DNA of 64,000 bases from Aquanectria penicillioides (lineage: Eukaryota > Ascomycota > Sordariomycetes > Hypocreales > Nectriaceae): the NCBI GenBank assembly GCA_003415625.1, contig PYIU01000002.1, positions 5,208,001-5,272,000 of the forward strand, read 5' to 3'. A program made the translations under genes and the position numbers. Position 1 is the stretch's first letter; every line of letters begins with the position of its first letter. The notes beneath the pieces were generated by a model. The model was not told the origin of the DNA, made no database searches, and was given only the letters and a program-made list of their open reading frames with translations. This document shows, one piece after another, positions 10,262-24,200 of this stretch.

Positions 10262-11242
10262 ATGGTCTCTCTGCCGTCTACTCAAAGGGCCGTCGCCCTA
10301 GCCGGGAAGCGGGTTCCATACATTGAGATAACTGCTCCGGTTGAGCCTCCTGCCGCTGGCGAAGTGGTTGTCCGGGTTCAATGGACTGCGTCCACCCCCC
10401 TAGACCTTCACCGAGCCGACGGCGGTTTGCTTATGAAGGAATATCCAGCTCGAACAGGTAGCGGTGGCGCTGCTGGCAAGATCGTCGCTGTTGGGGAGGG
10501 CGGGGATCTCAAAGGTCTCGAGCTTGGAGACCGTGTGGTAGCATTTGCGTTCCACGGTGGCAAAGAGTCGAACCACCAGGAATACATGACTATCCCGGCC
10601 TACCTGGCGTCCAAAGTCCCCGAGGGCCTGAGCCTCCAAGAAGCCGTGACGGTGCCGGTCAATCTGGTTACGGTCTTCCACTCTGCCACAGCAGACTTGA
10701 ATCTAGATCTGCCGTGGCCGATCCCCCAGGGATGGGCGGCCCATGACGCACACAAGCCGCTCCTAATCTGGGGCGCGGCCAGCAGCGTGGGCATCTTCGC
10801 CGTGCAGGTATTCCGACACTGGGGTACAAGAACATAATTGCCGTGGCCAGTGGCAAGCATCACGAGTACCTACGCGGCATCGGCGCGACAGAGACATTCG
10901 ACTACCGAGACAAGGACGTAGTCGACCGGATTCTGGCCTACACCAACTCTGGCTCAGACCCAAAAGTCCCATCAATCCTGGACTGCATTGGCTCCATCGA
11001 CGGAACCCTGAAGCCCCTCACCAAGATTGCCCATAGCGGTACAAAAGTGGCTGTGATGCTACCCGTCATCCTCAAAGATGCCACGGAAGAAGAGGAGCCC
11101 GAATACGAGATGGACGCGACAAAGTGTCTCGTCGATGAATGGGCCAACGGTGTCATTGTCCGAGGTGTGCGCACCCACTTCTACCTCAATGTAAGCCGAA
11201 TGAATCACCCTCACCGCCCTCTCAATTTTCTTTCCTTCTTTC

Positions 11243-11273
<31 letters not shown>

Positions 11274-11511
11274 TAGATGCATATTGCTTGACTTAAACCA
11301 CTAATGTCCTTAGAATGAGTTCTTCAAAGAGACACTCCAGTCAGAAATTGTTCCGGCACTGCTGCGGGATGGAATTGTCTCACCAAACCGACACAGAATC
11401 GTTGAGGGTGCGACAGTTGTGGAGAGGGCACAGAACGCACTGGATATTCTCCGGCGAAGGGAAGTCAGTGGAGAGAAGTTAGTCTGGCGGGTTGCTGAGA
11501 CAGATGTATAA
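10262..11511 (+). CDS. MDR-superfamily NAD(P)-dependent reductase, with a one-base frame break
   Basis: Two exons, 10262-11190 and 11314-11511, are joined by an intron with donor GTAAGC, a T20+ tract and acceptor TCCTTAG. The product would be about 375 residues. The N-terminal GroES-like part contains GSGGAAGKIVAVGEGG and LELGDRVVAF. The nucleotide-binding fold shows LLIWGAASSVG, then NIIAVASGKHHEYLRGIGA with TFDYRD. The catalytic-zinc ligands of true alcohol dehydrogenases are absent, so it belongs with quinone-oxidoreductase or enoyl-reductase-like members. The frame breaks at the G4 run at 10821-10824: the first frame ends HWGTRT at a TAA, while the conserved YKNIIAVAS continues in the next frame. 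A G5 run would give an uninterrupted HWGYKNII. I therefore treat it as one gene with either a sequencing error or a recent null mutation. It is convergent with a Zn(2)-Cys(6) regulator at 12339-13884. The substrate is unknown. Confidence 0.75.
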
Positions 11512-12338
11512 CATATCAGTTTCAATGGATGCCGATAGCAGTATCGGAGAATCAAATTAAGGCATTGGTAATTATCTCGTTAGTGTTCGCCGGGGGGGGG
11601 GAGGGTTGGGTATTAGATATCAACCATGTAAAACATTCAATCGCTCCAGGCTGAGGAAGAGAGGAAGACAGTTCGTGGCCAATCAAGACTGCATTGCATG
11701 TAAGATCCCATAAGTATATTGTACAAATGGCACATTAGTAAACCCGCGTCGTTATGGACGCCCCCATCCAAAAGTCCAGTTCCCGCCTCCTGACCTATTC
11801 TATCACTAACCGATGCCCTTGTATTGTGCCCCGGGGTCCTCCATTCCTTGTAACCCGATAATTCTGCCGACGACGGCCCAAAATACTTCGTAAAAGAATG
11901 ACAGATGATGACGTGCATCATCGTCGAATGAATCGAATGACACTCTGCGCAGCTGTTGACGCCTCCCGCGGCGACATATGCTTTGACATGGGGCCTGTAG
12001 AGCCCAGACACGTCGCCAGGAGCTACGAGATGAGCGTTTCTATATCCATCATATCTTGCAGTGCTCCGTTTTAATCCAGCACAAGGGGCCCTAACCCTGT
12101 ACCTCCTCAGCTGCAAGGCAAGCTGATATCTCCTTTCCTGCCGTTCGTTCTTCCCAGCCAGTGGGGTCCATCATCTCATTAGGCGAAATCGAAGAATCAC
12201 GACGGGCATGGTTTATCCTTACTGCGGACAGCATGGCCAGCAATTCTGTCGTTTGCAGCTACTCGAGGCATGGGCTGCTTGTCATTGCATGCCGAGAGAC
12301 ACGTGGTGTGGCCATCGACTACATGACTTGAAACAGCT
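11512..12338. other. Intergenic DNA between two convergent genes
   Basis: No gene recognised. It should hold the 3' ends of the MDR reductase and of the Zn(2)-Cys(6) regulator. A G10 run lies near 11592. Confidence 0.45.
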
Positions 12339-13884
12339 TCATACAGCTATCGACACGTTTCCAGTTCCAAGCATGAAGTAGTCCATGGCGTCAGGACCCG
12401 CTTGCCTACATTCGTCCCTCGTTAGTAAGCGTTTGCACATCGCAGGTTGATTGCGGGCTCAACTTACGCTGTCAACATCATCCGGGTGAAGTCATCCACG
12501 TCATCTGGTCGGGCATGTATCCAGACGTTCTTAAAGTCCATATTCGTCACACAAAACTGTGGCTTGTGGTGCCATGCGTGGAAGAAATTCACAGAGGAGT
12601 TGGCGTCCCACAGGTGCCTCGAAGCAGTAAAGGAGTGAGGGGACTCCAGAATCTCGCAAGGCGCTGTTTGTAAAAGAATATTGGTTAGCTGGTGATTATT
12701 GTGAGGACGGAGTTGGGTTGTCGACGGACGCTCATGGGACTTGAGGATATAACTCAGGCACAAGAAGGAAAAGGCCATCATGACTGTTCTCCGTGTACTT
12801 TCAAGAAGGACCCAGCTCTGCGGTATTGAGTCAGTACCTAACTAGTGACATTGCACTGCGCGCAGATATGGGGTCTTACCTCCCAGCTTGCTGGTGGGCG
12901 GTCTCGAGACATCAACACCTCAGCGCTTAACCCTGCCTCCAATTCGCTTTGGACTTCTTTCAGGGACTCCAGCCAGGACATGAACTGCGGCATCTCGCGC
13001 TCCGTCGCCGCCCTAAGAGCCACGTCACCGTCAAACATGCGGATAGAATCTAAAATGACGAGAGCTTGTACGCGGGCAACCTTTTCGACATGAGTGTCGG
13101 CGCGCTCGCCCTCTCGGTGGATGTCCTTGGCGATGTCGGCAATAAGCTTGTACACCCACGCCTTGTTCTCCTCCGTGCGGGTATAGTAGGTGGTGGCGGC
13201 CGAGAAGGCTGACATCATGGTGCGCGGCAGGTTAGAGCCGTACATGCGAGGGTGGATGAAAGGCAGTTTGCGGGTGCGTACAAAGTCGCGGTACATGGTG
13301 GCAATGGCGTTGACGACATATCCGACCCGAGTGCGAGGGTCGTGCACGTCGAGCGGGTTAAAGACGAGACAGTCGTCCATCTCCCTCAGGAGAGAAAGGT
13401 CGCGAATGGCGACCTGCGGGTGCGAGGGTACAGGCGGAATCTCCATTTTGCCGGTTCCAAAGTCGCCCAGGTTCCAAAGCTCTGCGCCCGCAGAGTTGTC
13501 GTTGGCCATTAGTTGGTCGATGAGGGAGAAGTCGAGGCTGGAGTCAAGCTGGATGGAAGAGACGTTGGTGTGGAGGCTCTCGGGCGTTGTCGTAGTTGTC
13601 GTTGAGGTGTTTGTCGATGTGTTGAGGCTGTCGATATCAAATCCCATATCAAAGTCGTGCAGGTCGCTGGAAGACACGGGCGCGACGAGGTCTTCGTCGT
13701 GGAAGCCGGCTCCTGGGGGGAGCTTCTGATAGACGCAGTCGAGGCCTTTGGCCGCGCAGCGGGTGCAACGGGGCGTCTTCTTATCGCACTTGCGCTTGCC
13801 CCTCACACAGGCGTTGCAGCTCTTCTGTCGCGAAGCTGCGACGCGGTCCATCTTCCTCAGCGCCAGGGGCGATAGCGAATCCAT
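12339..13884 (-). CDS. Zn(2)-Cys(6) fungal transcription factor
   Basis: Four exons in transcription order are 13884-12880, 12817-12730, 12663-12468 and 12405-12339, giving 451 residues. Introns of 62, 66 and 62 bases have donors GTAAGA, GTCCGT and GTAAGT and CTAAC-type branch points in the last two. Keeping the middle intron also leaves the frame open, so its use is inferred from the branch site and from reading SHE-PPCEILESP. The binuclear zinc cluster is complete: C23, C26, C33, C40, C43 and C50, in spacing CX2CX6CX6CX2CX6C, with basic residues RGKRK between. A Ser/Thr-rich linker with a poly-Thr run follows, then a helical regulatory region containing a WLESLKEVQSELEAG segment. It should bind DNA in the nucleus; its targets cannot be read from sequence. 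It converges on the MDR reductase, a possible but unproven target. Confidence 0.88.
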
Positions 13885-15712
13885 TGCGAAGGGGAGTATT
13901 TAATGTTGGGCCAGCGGTGAGACTCTCCCAGAACGGTTCGATGCAGGTGCGGACAGTCGGGCAGCGGCGCGTGAGGGGAATGGGGAATGGCGGAGTAAAT
14001 ATGAAAGCCCCCCCGACAGGTAAGACGCGGTCGGCGACTTTTGGATGGATCCTGCGGAGTTGAGTTTCTTAAGACCGACCGACATCCCTATGTTACTCGC
14101 ATCCTTGACAGGGAAAACGCCTCCGTCAGCACAGCCGGCCTCAGAGTTGCTCCGTCCGCAATCTCACCCCGGCCATGTCCGGGTGCTCACGCCGCAAAGT
14201 CTATCAAAGTCCGCAACTCCGCAACTCCGCAGCTCCACATTCCGCCGCCCTCTTCCGTCGATGCACACGTCTCAGGTTGACCCTTGGCCCGATCTGGTAG
14301 CCGTCATGACGGATTGATGAGGGGGCTTTTTTTTTATCTTATCAGTTCATCAACCTCACCTCATAATGCTGTCATAAAAGGGCCTGTCCCGGCCAAGCTC
14401 TTTGCCTCCCTCATGAGACCTCAGTCAGCTGCGCAACCTGGAATAGCCAGTCATTTGAAGGTAATTTGCGTCATCCCATACCTGACTCGCGTGCATCTAC
14501 CACGGAACGTACGGTCTGAAATAATGCCAGTTTCAACGCAGTCTCACCGCGTCAGAATGAATGCGTACCGCATTTTGCGAGGCATTTCAACCTCCCAAAA
14601 TGACGCTCAAGAGAATTCGCAAGCCGAGACAAGAGGGGGAAGTACGTCGAGACATGCAAAGATAGATGAAGAACACGGTAATTGATGCAAAACTCTTGGT
14701 GATGCTAAATGCTAAATGCTAAATATCGCCCTCCAAATACATTCAAAGTTCCAAAGGTCTCTGGATTCACTTCCACTTCATGTCTCTGCGGTTTCCAACG
14801 ATTAGCTGCTCATGACAGTCCCACACACCCCGATGCCTCTTTTGGCTCCCATTCCCTGTCTTCTATTCCCTAGTTGGGTCGTTAGAATTGCCAACACTTA
14901 AGGCACTACAACCCCTCCCTCGCCTTCAAACATATTTTCACATGAACATTCTAGCACCATGAGCTGGCAAATTTAAAATCACCTCTATATTCTGCCGATG
15001 TTAATACCTGTCGAAAGCCAGACAGCTACATCGCACACAAACCCCTCCCAACCCTGACCTAATCCCTTCCCATCCCTTTACCGACCAGCCCAACCCGCCA
15101 TTGCCATTGGGATCTTTGGCCCGTTAAACCCTCCTTTAAAAAATGGGTATATACACCTCGCAACACCCGACCCAATACGACGCCTGCCATCCCCATCTCA
15201 GTCAACGATGAGGCTACTGAGCTATCCCAATAGCTCAGCTTGTTCACATCCCCCTCCAAAAAGAAGAAAACTATTAATGGCTTCCAGGTTCCAATTAGAC
15301 AACAAAGAAAGAAAAAACTCCCTAGGAATTCCTCCCGCCCCTCTCAAGGGGCTTATATGTGAAAATGGACAACAAAGATTGACAACACCAAGATAAGTCC
15401 ACGGTCCGTGTGCCGTACTGATACAATGGTCGTCAAGACATTCCGACCAGAGAACAGGGTGAAAAAAAACAGGAGAAGGTGAAGGAAATCTAATAAGACA
15501 GGGAGCTCGGTGCTCCAAATAAGGCTGGTGATGGCAACGAATACTTGTGTCGAAATATGATTCGGGTTCGTCCATTTGATAATGAGGCCAGTCACTTGCC
15601 CAGAGTATCATAACTTTTCTCCCTTTGTCGTTCATTCGTGCATAAAATAGATAACATAGAAAAGAGTCGACGCCGAGTGGGTACAGATGAATTATCCCAG
15701 TCGGGTAGTGGC
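13885..15712. other. Intergenic DNA: promoter of the Zn(2)-Cys(6) gene and 3' flank of the bHLH gene
   Basis: No supported gene. A short tandem repeat of GCTAAAT (three copies) lies around 14703-14723. Confidence 0.45.
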
Positions 15713-17311
15713 TTAGTAACGCTCCTGTCGGAACCCATTAACTCGTGGTGTCTCATATTGAACACCAGTCATTGAGTCTGGGCCATTGGGAATGTTGTTG
15801 CTGATGGATCGAATAGGTGGAAGCTCAGGTCGAGTTGAGTTGGCGTAGGGGTCGGCAGAGTAAGACGCGGGGGGTTGAGTTGCCGGGGCAGGTGGGGGAG
15901 GAGGGGCATGGCCTGATGAGTTGAGTTCTCCTCGGAGCTGGGCCATCTCCATCCGTATGCCCGCCACCTCGCGACGCAGCATTTCGTTTTCTGCCGCCGC
16001 AGTGTTGTAATGCGATTGCAAGGCGCGGATGGTCTCATTTTGTCGTTGATGTTCGGCGATAGCTGCATAGTGTTAGCCAGGAGTTTAGAAGCCAATGACT
16101 GCAATCAACTCACCCTTTGTGAGAATCTCCCATTTGGATGCTTTTGAGCCGCGCTCTTGGGGCATAAGATCTCGGAGCTGATCAAACAACTCCTTCATCT
16201 CGGTTCTTCGTTTTCGCTCAGCCAATTTGTGACTGACCCTTAGTTCAGGGGTCCGGCTGTAGGGCTGCGATCCAGTTGGTCCATTTCCTTCTTCGGCTTG
16301 GAGGTCGCTGAGCTGCTTGTGCTGCATGGTGTGGTGGTGAACCGGGGGGAAGTCGGACGCATTGGACATGCGCGAGTAGTCGCCCTCATCCAGCCTGCGC
16401 TGGCCGGGTGGAAGTCGCGACTCGGTAGTGAATTGGCTGCTGGCAACCGACTCGGTGATGCTGCTGCGTCTGGAATCTGCGTAGTGGCCGGGAACACCAA
16501 CGCGTTGGATCTCCTCCTCGGGGAAAGCCCAGGCCTGACCCTTGGTTGGCTCAGCGGCTCGGGCGATATGTCCTGTGGCAGGTCCAGTAATAGCAGGCGC
16601 AGTCTTGACGGTCTTGGACTCGGGGTTGCGATCAGCGCTAGGCTGATAACCATTGGAAATTCTGTGAACGGCGAGGTTCTCCAAGCCGGCGCGCGGGTTT
16701 CGCTGGCTGTGAAGGGTGTTTTGGATAGAGGAGGTTGATTGGTTGTTGCTGGCGTACGGGGAGTTTCCGAGTCGCATGTCGCTGAATCCCTGGTTGATCC
16801 TGCTGTCCACGCTTTCCCGTCGGTGTCCTCCGATACCTGGTGCGAGGGTCTCTCCTAGGGTGGCGCCGTTGGGATTGGAGTCGATAGAGGTCGGTCGTCG
16901 AGGATCGAGATTACCGGCTGAAGTGGGGGACACGATGGCAGCAACACTCATGTTGGATGTTGGGGGCGAAATTAGCGCCTGAGGAACCATGTTGGAGGCG
17001 ATGGGCGAAGGAGTCTTGTCTTGCGAAGAGGATTGGTAGCCGGAACCACTTGGGCTCAGACCATTGACGTTGAAGGAGGCCGCGGATGTGTCTATATGAA
17101 CAGGTTAGTTAGGACATTGCCCATTGAGATGAAAGACAATGAGCGTCGTACGCTTACTGGAAGCGTCCGCGTTGGAGTAAAAACCCGAGTCTCTCAAGTG
17201 CGGAGGAGCGTTGGGACCGGGGATGGGAGCGTCGTCGTTGAGGATGTTGGTAAGGCCAGCCGTCTTAGGGGGCGGAGGGCGCTGTTGACTGTGAGTGTCC
17301 ATGGTAGACAT
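15713..17311 (-). CDS. bHLH transcription factor
   Basis: Three exons are 17311-17158, 17091-16114 and 16062-15713, giving 493 residues. Introns are 66 and 51 bases with donors GTAAGC and GTGAGT, CTAAC branches and acceptors ATATAG and ATGCAG. The start MSTMDTHSQQ has a nearby second ATG. The first 330 residues are Ser/Pro/Asn-rich and probably disordered. The basic helix-loop-helix lies at about 336-395. The basic region is RVSHKLAERKRRTEMKELF, carrying the His-Glu-Arg spacing used to contact E-box DNA, followed by helix 1, a loop with QERGSKASKW and helix 2 across the last intron. A coiled-coil or leucine-zipper-like stretch continues (ALQSHYNTAAAENEMLRREV), then a Pro-rich tail. It should dimerise and bind E-box-like sites in the nucleus. 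I cannot name the ortholog; the class (Esc1-like fungal bHLH) is an impression. A long gene-free region lies upstream. Confidence 0.88.
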
Positions 17312-18900
17312 GTTGGCGACACAAGAATAAATAAAAGAGAATTGCCAAGTCGAGAGATCGAGTCAGGGCGAAACCAGGGAACGGGCTTTGCTGGGGCGAA
17401 ACGGGGGATGCTGCGATGGTAGGAGAGGCCAAAAAAAAAGTCGCGTGGGAACAAAGCGTTGAGGCCGCGGAAGGGATCGTGTCGGGTGAAAGCGAGGAAA
17501 TGGGACTGGGTTGGAGCAAGTGGTCGAGAGCACGGAGGCGGTTCGGGCACAGGCTCGGGCAGGAGGCGCGTGTCGAGTCTACTCGAGACCAGACGAGACG
17601 GAGACGGGATGCAGTGCAGTGCGGTCGTCGAGCGAGCGAGGCGAGGACAGTCGACACAGACGCGGGCAGAGCGAGAGGCCGCAGCAGAGACCCCAAATAG
17701 GGTCGTGGAAGACGGGTGTGGTGACAGGAGCGGCGAGGGGGTCGTGGGAGGAAAAAAGACAACGGGACAGACGAGGGTGGAAAGACGCACTCAGAGCGGC
17801 TCCTTGAGAAGAGAGGAGCGAGACGGGTTAGATTTGAGAATGAGAGAGAGGTTGGGAGGGGTCTGTGGCCATACTATGTAAGATGGATGGATGGGATGGG
17901 ATGGACAGGATGGAATTGTGTGAGAGCGATGGGCGACAAGAGACGACATGGATTTTCGCACACCCAGAGATGGACCAAGACCCCCCCCCCCCAAGACCAC
18001 CCCCAAGACCACCCAAGACTCCCAAAAACTACCCCAGTCGGAAGGCGGCGGCCGATGTACTCAAGGCCCTTGACTCGGGCAGAGCGGTACTTGCTTCTGA
18101 GCCTCTATTTGGGCCTGGCTTTTGGGGCTTTTGGGCTGGGGCCCTTCTGGTCCCTGTGGCACTGTGATGGCCCTGTGGTACTGTGGCCCTGTGGTCTCCT
18201 CGAAGGCCACGCCCCTCCCCCCCCCTTCCCTGACCCCAGTCCGCTCCATGCCTCCCCAGCGAGCCCGCCGTCCCCGGCAAGGGAAGCAGAAGGCTGATTA
18301 ACGGGCAACTCCAGCGGCTTCCCACTGGACGCCCGGCGGGAGAGGGGGGGGGGGGGGGGCAAAGTTAGGGAGGTACCTCGTAAGGGCCGCCGTTCAGATG
18401 CTGGCCTCTCCCAAGACAGGTGGCCCGCGCGTGGCGGCTTGCAGCCACAAGTACCCTATTCCATCGAGAGACCGCTGTTGGCGCGGGAAACTCAGGCAAA
18501 GAATACCGCCGATCTCCGTACCCTAGACTCGAGCCAGGCTCGAGGTCAGGGGGAGTTGGTACAACCAGCAGTGGACATGGGCCCTGGCAGCCACCCAATG
18601 CAACCCCGAAACGAGACTTCGCGGGATGCTGGCCGGTATCCGGTACTGGAGGCTATGGTAGCCCCCACCTCATCCCCGTTCCATGTGTCAATGTACTCCG
18701 GCACGACTCAATACCCCCGACAAGCCAACACGCTACTGCTCTTGAAGCGTGTAAAGGCGTTCCACACCTAGGCAGCATGTATCCATCCATCGGCCTGCCC
18801 CAAAAACCTTGGCCAGCCAAGCCCTCCGTGGAGAGCAAGCATGGAACCAGCATGTTTTGTAAGCCTTTTTCTTTTCTTTTCTCTTCTTTCCTTCCTTCTT
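17312..18900. other. bHLH upstream region with homopolymers
   Basis: G/A-rich from 17350 to 17900, then C-rich. It holds a C12 run at 17981-17992 and a G16 run at 18344-18359. Frames here have no recognisable domain; the G/A-rich strand bias produces long spurious frames. It probably includes the bHLH promoter and leader. Confidence 0.45.
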
Positions 18901-21191
18901 ATGTGTCGTGGAGAGCGTAACAGAGAGATGGAGGGGGCGTGAGCAGCCTCCAATGACGCCCCCCCTAAAGGACGATAGAGATCAGCGATCAGAGACCGCA
19001 AGACACGCTTGTGCGACTTACGAACGACCAAAACCTAGCTGAACGGGCAGGGCAGACGACCCAAGTTATGGTTGCGTCTAGCGCGCTCAGTCGATAACGC
19101 TCCGCGCTCCATTCTGTATGTATATCAGAAATAGGCCCGGGCATTAATCCCGTCAGTGCACGAGGTCGATGTCCCCGGCGCTGCAGACAACATCGCACCG
19201 ACAATGGGCTCGCTGGGAGACGCCAAGCATTGTTGGTTCCCCCGGCCTGCAACCCCAAGGACTACCCCCGTCCATCGGTTATTCCCTTCGTCCAGCCGCG
19301 CCGATGGTAGTGTCTGATGAGATGAGATGAGGGAGGGGGCCGAGTGCATGTGGACTGAGGAGACACTCAAAGGGGGGCCGGAGGTGCCTGTGCGACCTGT
19401 GCAGCCGGCCAGCCAGCCTTCCACTGTCCACTCAACCATCCATCAAGCTGGCCACTACACCACGCCAGCCAAGCGGAAACACGGACTGGTTGTTTGTTCC
19501 CAGATTTACTCGAGACATGTGGCACGAGGAACGGGGGCGGGCATGAGAGAGCATACAACTTCGAGACGGGCTCTGGAGAGACAGGAGAACGTCTGTACTC
19601 TGTACCGGGTTTGCTTGCCCTCCAGACACGCGAGGCAGTGAATACACATGCCAACCGTCCGCCATACCTCCGGGATGGGCACGTTCCTCGCTCAAGTCAT
19701 CTGGTTTTGGGGGCGCACACGGTTTCTAGTTCTGTGCACGCCAAAAGCGGGTATGTAGCCATGCAGCAATGTAGGTAAGTAATACCCGCTCAGGCCGTCC
19801 AGCTCGTCCTTGGTTCGAAGCGAGAATGAAAATATGGAGCAATCTCATCATGTGGAATTGAGATGATGAGGAAGAAGAAAAAAAGAGAGGGAGTGAGCAT
19901 AATAAGAAAAGAAGAAAACTCTTCAAAAGGCTCGGTTTCCGAAACGCTGTGGCATCCCAGGGCTGAACGGTGTTCTCATCGGGCCACATGGAGGCCAGTG
20001 CCAGCGAGAAGGTTGTCCTGAAGCAGCCGGGATCCCCCCCGGAATCCCTTTGGTTTTGGTCCGTCAGGGCACCGTTTGCGATATATGGCGGGCCTGTGTC
20101 CACCAAAGCAACGAACAGGAGCCATCTTCCCGGGGTAGCCTATGATTAAATAGAGCGCTGAAGTCACGTTCAGCTGAGCAGAGCTGGCAAGGCTCACAGC
20201 GCAACGCGACACAGCGCGGAGCAGAAGAGCAGCGTGCGCTGTCCTGTATTTATTGTACAGTACCGGGCTGTACTGGACTGTGCAAAGCTTGGTTGGTTGG
20301 CATGGGCGCATGCACAGTATTTCCGGTGTCGCATGGTACTCGATGCTGAACGGGAGGAATTCGAGGGATGGATGCGCAGGGAAGTACACACATGCTGCTA
20401 GTCAGCCCAAAGAACAGGATTGGCAGTCAAATGGGTGTGTGGCTTGCACCAGGCCAGGGCTCCTCGTGCGTCGTTGACTAGCGCCTCCATGGTCCCATGC
20501 TCCCATGTCGGGGCCAAGCCGGGGGGCCATGCTGCGTGCTTGATGTGGAATCCCTCCAGCCGAGTCCATTTGAGACTTGTCGTTTCTGAGAGGCGAGCTA
20601 CGGGCGGCCCACACTATCCGTAGTCCTTGGTCCCGGGCGACAAACAACCTTGGCTCGCACTGCATGCGCGATCTTCCGCCGCCACGTGAGGTGCATCTCC
20701 AGGAGGCGACGGCGCCGCACCATGACTGGCCCATCCCATCGGCAGTTTTTTCCTTCCCGGCTTCCCCTCGTTGTGCTTCTAAGGGTATCCGTAAATGTGC
20801 TCTGGTCCAGGACCCGCCTTGCCTCGCCGCATAGCCCGCGTACAGCGCGCTCACACTTGACAGACTGACTACCTGTGCTGTGTTGCTGAAATGGAAAGGC
20901 CCAACGACTCCTCTGCTCAGAACGGCATAGATCTTGGACTGGGTCTGGACCTATGCCTGTTAGGCTCTTGTTCGGTGCTGCCAGGATCGTGCTATCACCT
21001 CCATGCGGCAGGTCGCCAGGCGGCGCCATCCATCACCACATGTCTAATCCCCAGAGGCAGCCCTCTATACGGATACCGCTCCTCCTAGCCGCCGCCGATC
21101 CTTATGGCGATCGATGCCTGCTCAAGTAGAAAAAGTCTGTTGTCAAAGTGCCGTTCGCAGGAACCCACAGGCACGCATGTTGAAAAGCACG

Positions 21192-21228
21192 GAAAGGAGG
21201 AAAGGAGGAAAGGAGGAAAGGAGGAAAA
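21192..21228 (+). repeat. Tandem AAAGGAGG minisatellite
   Basis: Four head-to-tail copies of an 8-base purine unit inside the gene desert. Confidence 0.85.
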
Positions 21229-24200
21229 CAAGAACATATCTGATGCAATGTCTCCATCTTCCTCCCCCCAAATGAACGACGCAAGACATCAGCGGGAATG
21301 CGAAAACGCAGCCGATCGAGGCGCTGTCGGGGCCGCACACTGGGAATGTTCGAATCTCGATGACAAGCCGCCCGTCAGCCAGCTGGCCAGCTGGCCCGAC
21401 AGGGATGTTCCTAGAGAGGTGACAGGCTGTGCTTGGTCTTCAATAGCGTGGTCTCGATCGACACAAAAGGGCGACGGCTGCTTAGTGCTCCATGAAGCTG
21501 ATGTGTCCAACGTGAATGAATCCAAGGAAAAAGAAACAAAAGACCCCTGTTGCGGCTACTGGATGCGAATACCCGCATCTCCAGTGAACTCAGCCCACCT
21601 ACCGGAATGTATCGCTTGTTTGCTGGCCTTTCCTTCCTGGCTTCGGGATGCCCTGGGGCCCCTCGTCACATTTTTCGTGAGTCACGTATTTTACAGAGGC
21701 CCTCCGCAATGAAAGCCATCGGAATTTACTATACCGTCTCGGGATCGGTAAGTAACCAGCAAAAGACATTCAATCATCATTTTCATGGCCTAGACGATAC
21801 CTGGACCCAGTCGTCCTCGCCGTCCCACCACTTGGTAGACGAGCGCGTGAGAGGAGGCCAAAGCGGATGGCAGGCACGCATCAGTACCCATCTAACCTAA
21901 GCTTCCCGTAACCCAGGATGTTCTGGGCAGCCTCTGGGTCTCAAAATGGCATTCACGTAAGACAACGACATCAGACATTTGGCATCGTGGCGGTTACGAG
22001 TTGTCACCAGCCTGCCCTTCTTCCTCACCCACACGTCGCAGCCCAGGCCACCTTTGGCGTCGTGTCCCTGTCCCCCAAACTCACATTGTCCATGAAAAGA
22101 CGACACATCAACTCATCCTCCTCGTCCACTCACAAAAAGACAAGCCAAATCCTGAGCCACATTTAGTGCGTGTATGGTAGAGTATGCTGATACACTTTGT
22201 GTTGGGCCATTTGGGCCACTACACTGTACGCACACTTCCCTTCTCGCACGTTTGCTACCTTTCACACGTACGCTATTCATACCAAGATGATACCTAGTAG
22301 CATGTTCACCGCTGAATCTTTTTTTTTCACCATACATAGCATTGTTTGGCCTTGAGGAGCAAGTCCTCAAATTTGCTTTTCTTTTTTTTTCTTTTCTTTT
22401 TCTTTTACTTCTTCCTCTTTTCCCACCCTCATGCTACTGCACTTCACAGCCAATCATCCCTTGTTTACCATGATTCCATGACACCAGCCCAAACCTTGAG
22501 TGACAAAAATGCCGGTCTCTTCCCTGCACAGGGCAGGGCCACGAAGTGTTTGCCCGTTATCCCACTGCAGTCAGCGACCGATTCCGTCTTCATGCACCAG
22601 CCAACGAAGGCCAACGTGGGAATACACACAGCCACCATCCCACCATGCGCAGCGATTTGCTTGAGATGCTTTGAGCTAAGGCAAGTTGGCCAGTCCTTCT
22701 CACGTGGGAAATGGGCATCCCACGTTGAACGTCCAGGAACCTGAATTTCCCCTGTCCAGTGGTTCGCTCCAGGGATCTTTATTGATGCTCCTGCCACTAA
22801 TGCTGCCGAGGCATTCCGCCCGTCGATCTCGGCTACGTACTATTGAGTTGCCTACCTGGGCAATGATTCCATGCGTATCGCCAGAGTGCGAACAATTCAT
22901 ATCCTGGACCGGCTGAGAAGGATGTTAGGATGATCAATTGGCAGCAAACGCGCCGCCACAAATTCAGGCGTACCTCTAAAAGCGGGCAGGCTGTACTGTC
23001 GCCATTTCAAGCCCTCCGCAGTCCTGTGGCCTCCAGCCCTCCCCTCCGAAGTGGAGAACAATTGGAACCCACGTGGTTCTGTTCTGCCAAACAGGCCTCC
23101 CTCACCTCGTGTCTTCTCTTCCCTTGAAACATGGCTGGGATCCCTTGGCCTTTGAGAATTGCGATAAGACACCAACACGGCGTTTGCAACACAGTGCCCA
23201 ACTGCCGTCACATTTAGCCACCGTGGCCCACAATTCTCGAATCCAACCTGCACACACACTTTCATCGAGCACCATGAGTTTGACTGCTGCTTGGTTTTTG
23301 AGCAAAATACCTTGAATTCAATAAAAAATGGGTTTATCATGAACATTGAGCAGATATTCTTTAGTCGTCTCGTCTCTATTTTTTTTTTTTTGGAATTCTC
23401 CACCGCTCACGAACGGGAAGCTATGGGTAGGTAATACGGCTACCATATGAAATTGTGTCAAACCATACCATCACCTCTCGGGAGTGATATAGCCGTGTTC
23501 CTACTCACATCTCGCACTATGATCCCTCGCGGCTCCATTACGCTCGACAGAGATTATTGAGAACGTGATTGTCTTTATCCGTATTTCAGCCGGGTCTCAC
23601 TACCCAGTGTATCAATTCTAACTCAAGCCACGGTGGTCAGCCAAATTATTTCTTTTCCCCCTTGACTCGACCCCAAGGTTTCACCCCGGCTAGCCAATTG
23701 CTTTGCCCTGACCGAGTCTTGCTAGTCCGTCAAAGTAGCATTTCCAGCCGATCATCTGTGTGTCGGGCCAGGTGTCACTTCTTCCCCCCATACAGTACAA
23801 CTGCACCCCTGCTTCATCTATCAACACCGGTTGATGTCCGTCTCCCCGGTTGCGGTGATGGCGCAGGTGCTAGTGGCTCCTGAGGATGAATAAGAGCCAA
23901 CGATCAAACGGTTCAAGGAAGATGGGTTGAAGATACAGCGCTCAACAGCGGCAGGCTTTGTTCCGTATTAGAAGCCTAACGATAGTCGGGAAAGCTGCAA
24001 AAGCTGCCTCAGTGGTCTTTTGTTGCGTTGTGCGAGTTTGAACCCCAACCCCCACAAGCCCAGCCGTCTGTTTGTCTTGATGTGTGTCTAAGGCACAGTA
24101 AATTACATAGTAGGCAGCCTGCTTCGCATCACCATGTGCGTCGACGCCGCACAGGCATTCCAAGATGATAAAGGTGCGATGATCTTTGAACAAATGCGAG

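Noticed and set aside
17194..17881. Several frames of 90-200 codons upstream of the bHLH gene
   Set aside because: Strand-biased G/A-rich DNA lacks stops; products are Arg/Glu-rich or Pro/Ser-rich with no domain.
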